The notes: generated by a model not told the origin, from the sequence alone. A stretch of DNA of 64,000 nt from Chromobotia macracanthus (GCA_036877525.1 JAZGTH010000208.1:1-64000); one strand, 5' to 3'; positions 1 to 10,742 are shown, counted from the first letter of the stretch. Program-made: numbers and translations.

Positions 1-390
1 ACACATGCAGATCCTGGATTATCAGTGGAAATGATTTTGTGTCCAATCTGGCATCAAATCTGTCTTTAAAATCAGAACTATTGCTTGATCCAAACTTGCT
101 TCTCATCAGTATATATTCAGGGATGTTGTTGGAGCGCTGGATGTACCAGTAAAGGTATGGAGTATTTTGAAGTGTTTCATATCCACAGTTCAGAGTGACC
201 TGCTCTCCTCAATGGCAGATCTCCTCTCTTAGTTGATTAACAACATCTTTTGCCAAAAGATCCTGTAATGAAGAGCACAAATCAGCACAGACATCCAATC
301 AGTGAGATTCACCGAATAAATTTATGAAGATAATTGCTTACCATGGAAATTCAGGGCAAAATGAATGGGAACAAGTAACCTATAAGTCAT
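1..390 (-). pseudogene. TRAV: V1: family A TCR V segment, 3' end outside window, frameshifted
   Basis: The window opens inside FR3, so Cys104, the CDR3 end and the RSS are not seen. The V exon remnant is 1-261 and the leader exon 342-390 (MTYRLLVPIHFALNFH) is intact with a GT donor. Against paralogues V8 and V30, FR1 (about 205-255) has lost one base, then two more, and gained one, so it is out of frame. Flank 391-1168 is an indel-rich copy of the V8 flank. TGATGTCA (479-486) lies 88 bp upstream of the ATG. Nothing else was recognised there. Confidence 0.8.
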
Positions 391-1209
391 CTTTGATGCT
401 TTTGGCAATTAGTAAATGGGTAAATATTTTATGTGCTCAGCTGTAGGTGACGCTTTATTTGCTGCGTGTCAAGTTGACTGATGTCATGATAATGTTCAAC
501 AACAGCTGGTTGAGTTCTTACAATCAAGGCTTAAAATAGTCATTAGGTGTTAGTTTAGGTGTTGTCATGTAAGTGTAGATAATATTACACCATCTTCAGG
601 CTAAGAGTGTATTACCATCTGTCCCTTCCCATGTCTGTGAGTTTTTTAGAAGTTAGCATAACACCAACAAAAATAAACTTTTGATTATTGCATTTTTGCC
701 AGTTGATGATAGTACATTAGATCGCCAGAAAATCCTTATAAACAACAAAGACTCTCAGTAATCTAATTCTTTCTTTGTAGTTAAAGATTAAATAAGTAGT
801 TTAAATTAAGCAGCTCTGTATTTTTGCTTTTTTTATACAATTCATTTGAATGTTTAGTGAAGTAAGTCACTGCTGACTTTCATGAAGGGGAAAAGCAAAT
901 GCAGAAAGACTTTACTGCAAATTTGTTTTAAGCTAATTTATATTTCGGGGCCCGGCCCCTATAGTCCCAGTTCTGCTGTGTTTTCATTCTATGATCAAAC
1001 CAGCAACCTACAGTGTTATAGATAAGGTTTTTTTATTATTAGTTTTTAAGTAGCAATGTTTGAACAATAATTTCCAATTTAGACAATGTAATTACATTTT
1101 AAGTTTATAAAGTGAAATGTTTATAAAGAAGGTTTTACAATAATTGACTATAATATAAATTATTATATAGTTTTTGTACCTGAGTGTTGTGTGTCCTTCA
1201 GTCACTGTG

Positions 1210-1656
1210 GGCTCAAACACTGATAGTACACAGCAGAATCAGACACATGCAGATCCTGAATTATCAGTGGAAATGATTTTGAAGATGTGCTGAAATCTCC
1301 CACGCACGAAAATCTCTCCTCAAAATGTTTTCAAAATCTACTCAGCATGTATTTTGGGGATCTATTGACTCTTTGCTTTTTGGTACCAGATGAGAGTTGG
1401 GGATGGATAAGAGCTTTCATATGTACAGTAGTCTATTGTCACGGCTGCACCTTCAAAAGCAGTTTGAGGTCTTGCTGTTCTGGATTACAGAATCACAGAT
1501 TTCCACCTGGAATAGAATTAAGAATAATGTTCATCAGTTCTATATTGGTATCTGTTAAGTCTCATTCGTGTCGTTCTCTGATTAAAATGGTATTTCAAAA
1601 TCTGGACCCCAGAAATATGTAATGAAGAACATAAAATATTTTTGCCAGTGTGTCAT
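1210..1656 (-). pseudogene. TRAV: V2: family B TCR V pseudogene
   Basis: V exon 1210-1506, leader exon 1608-1656 (MTHWQKYFMFFITYFW). It is broken in several ways. The leader donor reads GTCCAG where V9, V26 and V31 have GTAAGT. Several small insertions disturb FR1-FR3 (exon 297 bp against 286 in V26). The Cys104 region reads TAC TAT CAG TGT. The RSS has nonamer 1169-1177, a 25 bp spacer (two more than relatives) and heptamer CACAGTG at 1203-1209. Its 5' flank (1657-2693) carries a MITE-like repeat and is otherwise without recognised content. Confidence 0.85.
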
Positions 1657-2000
1657 TATAATAATGCTGCTCTGCAGCTGAATTGAATGAACTCCTTGTA
1701 CACTGCGTCTGTTTAAACAGCTTTTTCCAGCTAAGCTCTCCTTTGCTAAAGTTCAGATAGACACTGTCCATTGCACGGCATTTGGAGGAGGAGTGAAAGC
1801 ACCACAGTGTTTGAATACAGACAAGTCTGATTATCTCCACCCCTCTGAATGGATTTGTGGTTCATTTTGACCGTGCTGTAAATGTCTGGATGTTGTTGAA
1901 GATCTTTCAGATATTGTTATAAATGATGATGATTTACACTTTAAGGTGTCACCTTGGTTCAGTGTATTAAACATTTAGGTACTGAGTCATATTAATTAAC

Positions 2001-2108
2001 AACATGTACTTACTGTAGGTTTAGGGTTAGGATTAGGGTTTGGTTTAGGTTAGTTGCCTGTAATTTTGCATAATTTACTCTTATTATTACATTAAGTACA
2101 TGTAACAT
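2001..2108. mobile_element. MITE-like repeat with TTAGGG-rich core, copy 1
   Basis: Short element with inverted ends (ACATGTACTTA at 2002-2012, and its near complement ending near 2106) around a TTAGGG-like core at about 2018-2050. The same element occurs at 30580-30690 and 32832-32942, always 5' of a family B segment, so it moved by segmental duplication after one insertion. It resembles short non-autonomous DNA transposons of fish; I cannot name the family. Confidence 0.5.
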
Positions 2109-2730
2109 TTTAGCAAAGACTTTGCAAACTACATTATCATTATTATTATATTTCAGTCTTAATATATTTTTGACTATCAATTATAAGTATGTCTATCTAT
2201 CTATTGAATTCTGTTGATTTCTAAGTAAGAGATGTTTATCACTGAAGAGGTGTTAAAACTGTTGTCACATTGTGTCTAAGTTTGTAATTCTGTTTCTAAG
2301 TTTGTAATAAACTTCCTGTTTTCTGTGAGATGCTGCTGTATCTGTTCATTCTTCATATTTTAATCAGGACATAATTTCTTTTGTGCTGTTATGTGAACAA
2401 AAATAATTGTTCTTGCAGTTGTTTCATCATCAATTCTTTAGTTATCCCCGAATGCAACATAGGTACTATTATTTTTAATACAGTGTATAATAATAAGTTA
2501 CATAAATGGTTTTAAATGAACTGCTTATTTTAGTTTTTCTTTTCTCTTTTCCTGTAACGTCATGTACCCACATTTAATGATCAGCAGGTGTGAGCATATC
2601 CTCTCATTTACAGTCTCTGTGGGTTACAGTGAAAACCTCTGTGGTTTGATACTCATTTGATTATTGCTGTTCAAAGCAATAATAGTGTGTGTGAGTTTTT
2701 GTACAGCCTCACAGACTTTGTATCACTGGG

Positions 2731-3184
2731 CTCCAGCTCTTAGAGCACAATAATATAGAGCTGAATCTGACAGAGTCACACTGTTAATACTGAGTTCAGT
2801 GGTTGTATCTGATGTAGTCGACTGAAACCGAGGATCAGAGGGGGTACCAGTCCTACTCCATGATCGAGCCTCTTTCCACATTAAATACTGCAGTTCTCTG
2901 TTAGGATACTGTCTGTACCAGTAAAGTCTAACACCAGTGCTGCTGGTCTCATATGAGCAGCTCAGTGTCACAGTCTCTCCTTCTCTACCATTAATATTTG
3001 CTCCCTTATTTGGTCCAATCTGGTCCACAGCCATCACACCTGCAGAAAATATAAATCATGTAGGTTTAAAAGTTATTACTGAGTCATATTACACTTAAAA
3101 ATGTGTTATCTTCAGCACCTGAATGACACAGTCTTGTATTTTACCTGAAATGAAGATTGAAATGAGAAGCAGGTGTGTGTTCAT
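2731..3184 (-). CDS. TRAV: V3: family C1 TCR V segment, intact ORF, 21 bp RSS spacer
   Basis: Leader exon 3145-3184 (MNTHLLLISIFIS), 105 bp intron, V exon 2731-3039. The mature part starts near VDQIGPNKG. Cys23 is in LSCSYETSS, Trp41 in LYWYRQYPN, Cys104 in SALYYCALR. RSS: nonamer agtttttgt 2694-2702, spacer only 21 bp (2703-2723), heptamer CCCAGTG 2724-2730, which differs from consensus at base 2. Relatives V7, V27 and V29 have 23 bp spacers, so two bases were lost here. Reading frame and splice sites look sound, but recombination efficiency is doubtful. Flank 3185-3815: Ets-like ACTTCCTG near 3281, otherwise AT-rich and featureless. Confidence 0.85.
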
Positions 3185-3854
3185 GTTTACTGAGTCAGAT
3201 CAGTTGTGTGTTGATGTTCTCTGTGATCTGAGCTGTAGATCTCCGAGTTCCTCTAGTTCAGTCATACAGTCACACAGAACTTCCTGTTCTCTGTTGAGAT
3301 GATGTGGTGTCTTCAGTTTCTTATACATGAATTATACCTTAAAGAATATTTAGGAACTTTGTAGATGTGACATTTAAATGCTGTTTACCTTATTTAAATA
3401 TATTTAGGAATTATTATTTTAATTAATATTAAAATACATATGTATTTATATGTATTTAAAGTGTTTTATAAAATGTATTATACAATGCCATATATGAGAT
3501 CATTTCAAAGATTATTTCCATCTCAGAAACGTGTGAGGCTCATGTGCTCAATGTCTTCATAGTAAAAAAAAATTGAAAAACCCATATAATTTACATAATG
3601 TTTTGGGATAGTTGCCGGATTGTTTTCATAATTTACATTTATCTATTTCTATAAAGCCTTTTATTTTGGATCCTGTTCATTCTATGATCAACTCACAGAT
3701 AACTAATATGAAAATCAGCACGGTATCATTAATACTTGCACTCAGCCTCAACTAAAACAGATCATTTTCTGCTGATGATTTTCCCCCAACATCACACAAT
3801 CTAGCTCAGCCCTGATGTTTTTGTATGGGTGTTGACTGTGTTTCAGTCACAGTG

Positions 3855-4325
3855 GGCTGCAGAGCACTAGTACACAGCAGAATCAGACACACGGAGATCC
3901 TGGATTATCAGAGGAGCTGATTTTGAAGATGTGTTGATCTCCATGTTAAGTCTTTCTTTGAGCTCTTTGCTGTTATCTCCGGCATTTCTCTTCAGCATGT
4001 ATTTAGGAGATCCTTTACTTTCTTTTGTACCAGAAGAGGTAAGGATATGAATCTGTACTTTTATATGCACAGTTGATTGTCACAGCTTCACCTTCAGAAG
4101 CAGTTTGAACTCTTGTGTTCTGATCAACACTGTGCTGTGATTTAGATCCTGAAATTAAAACCAATTGCATAAAATATTATACATAAAATATATACATATA
4201 GCCTACACAGTAAAGGAGAACTACATAATTAATTTTTCTTAAAAGACCCACTCATTTGCTAGTTGATGTTACTTACCCCAAAAATATGTGACCATAATAA
4301 AAACAACCACTTGCCAGTGTGCCAT
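3855..4325 (-). pseudogene. TRAV: V4: family D TCR V pseudogene
   Basis: Leader exon 4277-4325 (MAHWQVVVFIMVTYFW) and its donor are intact; V exon 3855-4148. Read from the acceptor, FR1, Cys23 and Trp41 are in frame, but a small deletion just after Trp-Tyr brings a TAA in FR2. A second, 2-bp deletion beside Cys104 changes the usual TACTACTGT into TAC TAG. The RSS still looks good: nonamer 3816-3824, 23 bp spacer, CACTGTG 3848-3854. No close paralogue occurs in the window. Confidence 0.85.
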
Positions 4326-4585
4326 TATATCTGCTCTGTTCTGTATAAATAACACATGTATTGGGAATTGTTAACTTCTGTTTCCTGAATATCTGTGATA
4401 CAGAGTGCAGCTGTAAAGGAGGAGCCTGTGCTGTTGGCATCACCTCTGTGCTGTTGTCCATTTCAATATAGTAATATTTGATTTCACTGAACTGAATCAA
4501 TTTTGCCTAAATATCATGATATTACCTAGAGAGTTTTGGTGCTTAGGGGTTTTTGTACAGTGTAGATGAGTTTCCTGTCACTGTG

Positions 4586-5042
4586 GGCTTCAGTGCACAG
4601 TAGTAAGTCAGAGTCTGTTACTCCAGCCGGAAAGATCTCCAGGCTTACAAGATTTTTGCTTTTATCAACTTTAGGAACAAGACGAGGAAGGAGGTCACTT
4701 GTGGATCCCTCTGGATAAATCCAAACCAGAAACTCTGGCTTAGAGGTCGGGAACTGTCGATACCATTGTAAATTATTTACAGCTCCTCCGTATTCACAGG
4801 AAAGCAAGACTTTTTCTCCCTCAGATGCAAATGTTTTGTTTTGCAGTGATTTTATTGTCTGTGCAAATGTATCACCTGCAAATCAAACATAAAACACTAT
4901 CAAATAACAATTTCAATATATTTCAGACATAATGCAGAGCTCCAGTTTGACTTCACTGCTTGTGTAATTGTTTAAACCCAAATGCCAGCAAACTTCACTT
5001 ACTTTTCAGCAATGACAGAAGCAGAGCACAAAGGACCCTCAT
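4586..5042 (-). CDS. TRAV: V5: family E TCR V segment, open but atypical Cys104 context
   Basis: Leader exon 5003-5042 (MRVLCALLLSLLK), V exon 4586-4875, open throughout. Cys23 is in LLSCEYGGA, Trp41 in LQWYRQFPT. The Cys104 motif reads DSDLLLC rather than DSALYYC. Two bases are missing compared with family H, yet a TGC codon falls at the same distance from DS, so a Cys is kept while both Tyr become Leu. RSS: nonamer 4548-4556, 22 bp spacer, CACAGTG 4579-4585. Single copy here. It could be functional or a young pseudogene. Flank 5043-5421: nothing recognised. Confidence 0.7.
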
Positions 5043-5460
5043 GTTTGCCCTGTGAGAGGTAATTCATTGGAGTGATTAGTTCTCTCTATACAAACCTCTC
5101 CACAAGCTCCCCTATCTGTCAGTGTAACTGTGAATATGTGAATATAAAAATCAATACGTGTGTAGAAATGAGGTGCCATTGTGCCATTTGTTTGAGGATG
5201 CTGTAAAGGACATACAGTCTGTTTATGTTGGTTAATGGGTTAAAGATTTATGTCAGGACCATCCAGATCGATATTAGGGGATTATTATCTGTGTTTAATA
5301 TAAGCTACATTTGCAGTAGGGATTTTAAAAGCTTGTTTTGCTTATTTGAAACAGTTGCATTTTTATGCATCCATAATTATGTTAAATTATTATATATTTG
5401 ATAATGGTTCCCTGAGCTGCACTTTTGTGTATGAGTGCAGGATGTGTTTCAGTCACAGTG

Positions 5461-5912
5461 GGATTCAGGAGCACAGTAGTACAAGCAGAGTCAGACACAT
5501 GCAGATCCTGGATTGTCAGTGGGACTGATTTTAATGTGGAATCCAGTGCTGCAGTAAATCTCTTCTTAAAATCAGCCTCATTTGTTTCTTTAGCAAAAGG
5601 ATATTCACTCAGAATGAATATTGGTGATGTATTTGGTAGCTGTTTGTACCAGAGGAGATATGCATCTGATGCAGTTGTGGTATAATTACACATTAAAATA
5701 ACTGGATCTCCTTCAGTTGTAGTTATTTCACGTACAGGCTGTTCAACTCTGTTCTGTCCCCAACACACTAAAGAAACAGAGATTTCATGTGAATTGTTAC
5801 CCAACCTAATATGAAAGTAAACATAAGCCGGCATTAAAGTGTACAGAAAGAGTGAAATGCTCTTACCATAATAATGTGCCAAAAACAGAGAAATGGAAGT
5901 CCATCTAAACAT
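5461..5912 (-). pseudogene. TRAV: V6: family F TCR V segment with Cys104 frame disrupted
   Basis: Leader exon 5867-5912 (MFRWTSISLFLAHYY), V exon 5461-5767 starting CWGQNRVEQPVREI. It is nearly identical to V10 and V32 up to DSA, then a 1-base loss and, a few codons later, a 1-base gain replace YYCAL by CTTVLL. The frame is restored afterwards but Cys104 is not at its place. The RSS nonamer (5422-5430, sense ACACAAAAG) is degenerate; spacer 23 bp; heptamer CACTGTG 5454-5460. Flank 5913-6380: start of V10-like flank, then V7-like sequence. Confidence 0.8.
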
Positions 5913-6419
5913 AGCTGCTCTATGGGGTATAAGAACAGAAAATGTCACACACAGAGCTTCTCTCACAAAGCTTTGAATGTTTATATTATATCATATGACC
6001 TACACATGCATACATGGAGAGATCAGTGCTGACCTCTTGTGGATGAAGTGTGAAATTGCTAATTGTGCTTTTTTTGAAACCCTGAACAATTCCTCATAAA
6101 GCCATTTCACTTTATAATTATAAAGTGAAGATAAACATACCTGCTGCTGGTCACATACTTTTAATACAGTGTTTAATAATAAGTTACATAAATGGTTTTA
6201 AATGAACTGCTTATTTTAGTTTTTCTTTTTCTCTTTTCCTGTAACGTCATGTACCCACATTTAATGATCAGCAGGTGTGAGCATATCCTCTCATTTACAG
6301 TCTCTGTGGGTTACAGTGAAAACCTCTGTGGTTTGATACTCATTTGATTACTGCTGTTCAAAGCAATAATAGTGTGTGTGAGTTTTTGTAAAGCGTCTCA
6401 GGTATTTTGTATCACTGGG

Positions 6420-6990
6420 CTCCAACTCTTAGAGCACAATAATATAGAGCTGAATCTGACAGAGTCACACTGTCAATAGTGAGTGAAGTGGATGACTGAG
6501 ATGTAGTCGACTTAAACCGACTGTCTGGTATATCATCATAACCACTCGATGATCGAGCTCCTTTCCACAGTATAAATTGAGGTTCTCTGTTAGGATTCTG
6601 TCTGTACCAGTAAAGCCAAATATAGCTGCTGCTTGTATCATATGAGCAGCTCAGTGTCACAGATTGTCCTTCACTCTTGATTATATTAGTATCTTTGTCT
6701 GTTGGTCCAATGCTGTCAGGAAATACACCTGCAAAAACATCATATTCACAATGGCATATTAAATCATCAGCCCTTTTAATGAAACATGAAGGCATTAAGG
6801 AATTTTCACTGAACTGCTCAACAGTCTGCTTTGAAATGTGACGTTTATCATTTTTATGATTGAATCACTGAATTTCACTCTGCAGTGAAACATGCAATGA
6901 ACCAACACATATGACACATTAAAAGTGAAATTCTACTAAAATATATTCACCTGAAATTGTCATGAGAATCACTAGTAGACATCTCTCCAT
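6420..6990 (-). CDS. TRAV: V7: family C1 TCR V segment, intact
   Basis: Leader exon 6951-6990 (MERCLLVILMTIS, donor GTGAAT), V exon 6420-6728 with FR1 DSIGPTDKDTNII, Cys23 in LSCSYDTSS, Trp41 in LYWYRQNPN and Cys104 in YYCALRVGA. RSS: nonamer ACAAAAACT (6381-6389), 23 bp spacer, heptamer CCCAGTG (6413-6419), the non-CAC form of this family. A decamer AGTGACATCA (7105-7114), like the CRE-type element of TCR beta V promoters, lies 114 bp upstream of the ATG. Close relatives: V27, V29. Flank 6991-7439: decamer, otherwise nothing. Confidence 0.9.
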
Positions 6991-7104
6991 GTTGATACTT
7001 GAAGAAAAGTAAGTAGAAATATGTAGAAGAAAACAGAAGTAAACAGAATACATAGAAACCAGTGGAGAGCTCTTCTGCTGTTTATGAATAGTGGGGGTGT
7101 GGTC

Positions 7105-7114
7105 AGTGACATCA
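7105..7114. promoter_or_regulatory. CRE-like decamer upstream of V7
   Basis: AGTGACATCA fits the AGTGAYRTCA decamer described for TCR V beta promoters. It is kept at the same distance (about 105-115 bp) upstream of V27 and V29. A promoter role is inferred. Confidence 0.5.
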
Positions 7115-7478
7115 CCCATCCCCACCCACAATGTAGAAATAACAAAGACTAATTGTAAATATCTAAACTGAACCCTTTTTAATAAAATTCTGAATCTTTT
7201 ATCATTAAATGTAATTCATCTCTGACTCCAGTATTGGTGAAATGAATGGTTGGCTTATTTTTATGTTTTGTTAATACTTATTAAACCCTCCTGCGATTCT
7301 TATGAAATCCAGTTGTCACAGTTCATATTCACTGTTCTTCTTTCTTTTTGAATGTATTGTAGTGCAGTGAGAAGTCACGTAATGCTGCAGTGTTGTAACA
7401 TTGAGAAAAGTAACTTTATTGCTTGATCACAGTGTAGCATGTTTTTGTATGAGTGTTGAATGTGTTTCAGTCACAGTG

Positions 7479-7913
7479 GGCTGCAGAGCACAGTAGTACA
7501 CAGCAGAATCAGACACATGCAGATCCTGGATTGTCAGTGGAACTGATTTTGTGTCCAATCTGGCATCAAATCTGTCTTTAAAATCAGAACTATTGCTTGA
7601 TCCAAACTTGCTTCTCATCAGTATATATTCAGGGATGTTGTTGGAGCGTTGGATGTACCAGTAGAGGTATGGATCATCTTGAAGTGTTTCATATCCACAG
7701 TTCAGAGTGACCTGCTCTCCCTCAGTGGCAGATCTTTCCTCTCTTGATTGATTAACGACGTCTTTGCCAAAAGATCCTGTAATGCAGAAGAGCACAAATC
7801 CAGAAAATCACAGACATCCAATCAGTGAGATTCACAGAATAAAGTTATGAAGATAATTGCTTACCGTGGAAATTCAAGACAAAAATGAATAGAACAAGTA
7901 ACCTATAAGTCAT
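7479..7913 (-). CDS. TRAV: V8: family A TCR V segment, intact
   Basis: Leader exon 7865-7913 (MTYRLLVLFIFVLNFH), 88 bp intron, V exon 7479-7776: SFGKDVVNQSREE, Cys23 in LNCGYETL, Trp41 in LYWYIQRSN, Cys104 in AVYYCALQP. RSS: nonamer ACAAAAACA 7440-7448, 23 bp spacer, heptamer CACTGTG 7472-7478. V30 is its duplicate 27 kb away; V1 is a decayed third copy. TGATGTCA (8006-8013) lies 92 bp upstream, as in V30. Flank 7914-8701 has no other recognised feature. Confidence 0.93.
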
Positions 7914-8740
7914 CTTTAATTAACTTTGACAGTGAAAAGTAAATGGGTAAATATTGTATGTGCGCAGCTGTAGGAGAAACTTTATTTGCTGCATGTCAAG
8001 TTGACTGATGTCATGATAATGTTCAACAACAGCTGGTTGAGTTTCTTACAATCAAGACTTAAAATAGTCATTAGGTGTTAGTTTAGGTGTTGTCATGTAA
8101 GTGTAGATATTACCATCTTCAGGCTAAGAGTGGTATTACCATCTGTGTCCCATGTGTCTGTGGAAGTTTTTTAGAAGTTGCCATAACATAACAAAAATAA
8201 ACTTTTGATTGTTGCATTTTTGCCAGTTGATGATAGTACATTAGATCATAGAATCACTTATAAAAACAACAAAGATCTCTCAGTAATCTAATTCTTTCAA
8301 CGGATTAAAGATTAAATAAGTAGTTTAAATTAAACGCTCTGTATTTTTGCTTTTTTTATACTATTAATTTTAATGTTCAGTGAAATGGAGTCACTGCTGA
8401 CTTTCATGAAGGGAAAAGCAAATGCAGACTTTGCAAATTTGTTTTCGATAATTTAAGTTTCAGGGCCCATTATAGTCACGGTTCTGCTGTGTTTCATTCT
8501 ATGATCAAACCAACAACCTACAGTGTTACTAGATAAAGTTTTTATTATTAGTTTTTGAAGTAGCAATGTTTGAACAATAATTTCCGATTTAGTGTAATGT
8601 AATTACATTTTAAGTTTATAAAGTGATGAAGGTTTTACAATAATTGACTATAATATAAATTATATGTTCAGAGATGTAACATTGCTCAGATGCTCACACA
8701 GGGTTTTTGTTTGAGTGTTGTGTGTGCTTCAGTCACAGTG

Positions 8741-9164
8741 GGCTGCAGAGCACAGTAGTACACAGCAGAATCAGACACACGCAGATCCTGAATTGTCAGT
8801 GGAAATGATTTTGAAGATGTGCTGAAATCTCTCCTCGAAAATATTTTCAAATCTACTCAGCATGTATTTTGGGGATCTATTGACTCTTTGTTGGTACCAG
8901 ATGAGAGTTGGGGATGGATCAGTGCTTTCATATGTACAGTCTATTGTCACGGCTGCACCTTCAAAAGCAGTTTGAGGTCTTGTATTCTGGATTACAGAAT
9001 CCTGAGATTTACACCCTAGAATAGAATTAAGAATAATGTTCATCAGTTCTATGTTGGTATCTGTTAAGTCATTCATTCGTTTTCTGATTAAAATGGTATT
9101 TCAAAATCTACTTACCCCAGAAATATGTAATGAAGAACATAAAATATTTTTGCCAGTGTGTCAT
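8741..9164 (-). pseudogene. TRAV: V9: family B TCR V pseudogene (11-bp deletion in FR3)
   Basis: Leader exon 9116-9164 (MTHWQKYFMFFITYFW), V exon 8741-9015. FR1 to FR2 are open (CKSQDSVIQNTRP, Cys23 in IDCTYEST, Trp41 in LIWYQQRVN). An 11-base deletion near 8830, between two copies of GAAATCTC present in V26 and V31, then shifts the frame ahead of Cys104; the exon is 275 against 286 bp. The RSS is good: nonamer 8702-8710, 23 bp spacer, CACTGTG 8734-8740. V31 is the intact duplicate. Flank 9165-9646: ATCC tetranucleotide repeat at 9467-9488, otherwise nothing. Confidence 0.88.
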
Positions 9165-9466
9165 TATAATAATGTACTCTGCAGCTGAATTGAATGAACT
9201 CATGTACACCGTCTGTTTAAACACCTTTTTGCTTCAGCTCTCCTTTGCTAAAGTTCAGATGAACACTGTCCCATTTACTTACATTTGGAGGAGTGAGAAG
9301 CACCACAGTGTTTGAATACAGACAGTCTGATTGTCTCCACCCTCTGAATGGATTTGTAGTTCATTTTGACACGTGCTGTAAATGTCTGGATGTTGTTGAA
9401 GATCTTTCAGATATTGTTATAAATGATGATGGTTACACTTTAAGGTGTCCTTGGTTCAGTGTAATT

Positions 9467-9488
9467 ATCCATCCATCCATCCATCCAT
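9467..9488. repeat. ATCC tetranucleotide repeat, copy 1
   Basis: Short ATCC run in the V9 5' flank; the duplicate V31 has the same run at 36524-36547. Confidence 0.8.
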
Positions 9489-9685
9489 CTATTCTGTTAT
9501 TCTATTTCTAATCTAGAGATGTTTATCTCTGAGAGAGGTTGTAAAACATTTTCTCTGTTTGTAATTCTGTTTCTCTCTATTCGTTCTTTTATTTGGTGTT
9601 TGTGATATATTATATGACATGACAGGAGCTGTTTGTAGAAGCTCTGTGTTTTTGTATGACAGTGAAGCTTTCTGGTGTCACAGTG

Positions 9686-10137
9686 GGATTCAGAGCACAG
9701 TAGTACACAGCAGAATCAGACACACGCAGATCCTGAATTGTCAGTGGGACTGATTTTAATGTGGAATCCAGTGCTGCAGAAAATCTCTTCTTAAAATCAG
9801 CCTCATTTGTTTCTTTAGCAAAAGGATATTCACTCAGAATGAATATTGGTGATGTATTTGGTAGCTGTTTGTACCAGAGGAGATATGCATCTGATGCAGT
9901 TGTGGTATAATTACACATTAAAATAACTGGATCTCCTTCAGTTGTAGTTATTTCACGTACAGGCTGTTCAACTCTGTTCTGTCCCCAACACACTAAAGAA
10001 ACAGAGATTTCATGTGAATTGTTACCCAACCTAATATGAAAGTAAACATAAGCCGGCATTAAAGTGTACAGAAAGAGTGAAATGCTCTTACCATAATAAT
10101 GTGCCAAAAACAGAGAAATGGAAGTCCATCTAAACAT
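9686..10137 (-). CDS. TRAV: V10: family F TCR V segment, intact
   Basis: Leader exon 10092-10137 (MFRWTSISLFLAHYY), V exon 9686-9992: CWGQNRVEQPVREI, Cys23 in LMCNYTTTA, Trp41 in LLWYKQLPN, Cys104 in AVYYCALNP. RSS: nonamer ACAAAAACA 9647-9655, 23 bp spacer, CACTGTG 9679-9685. This is the intact form of V6; V32 is its 27-kb-offset duplicate. The intron also reads open into the V exon, which makes the apparent ORF longer than the spliced product. Flank 10138-10705: nothing recognised. Confidence 0.93.
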
Positions 10138-10742
10138 AGCTGCTCTATGGGGTATAAGAACAGAAAATGTCACACACAGAGCTTCTCTCACAAAGCTTTG
10201 AATGTTTATATTATATCATATGACCTACACATGCATACATGGAGAGATCAGTGCTGACCTCTTGTGGATGAAGTGTGAAATTGCTAATTGTGCTTTTTTT
10301 GAAATCCTGAACAATTCCTCATATAATTTTCATTATAATTTCTAAATGCTTTTAATATGCAGTCGATTATTGTGCATGATCAGGGTTAGTAAATTTAAAT
10401 TCTACACATTTAAGTTACACAAACATTGTCTGACACTTTTGTAAACTTACCAGCACTGTTGGCAGATATGTAATGAAAAACGAGGTAACGAGTACTTCGC
10501 ACACCACTGTGAATGTTAAGCCCACATTAAAATCTGTTGATAATGGTCAGATTATTAAATGATTTTCACAACATGATTTAAAACAACATAAACTGCTAAA
10601 AGACTTGAATATAATTTGAGTTAACCTTGTTCTAAAGTGATCGTAATCATTTTATGGCATAATCATGTAATAGTTTAATTTTACTTTGATGTATACAGTA
10701 TACAAGGTTTTTGTACAAGTGTTGTGTGGTTCAGTCACAGTG

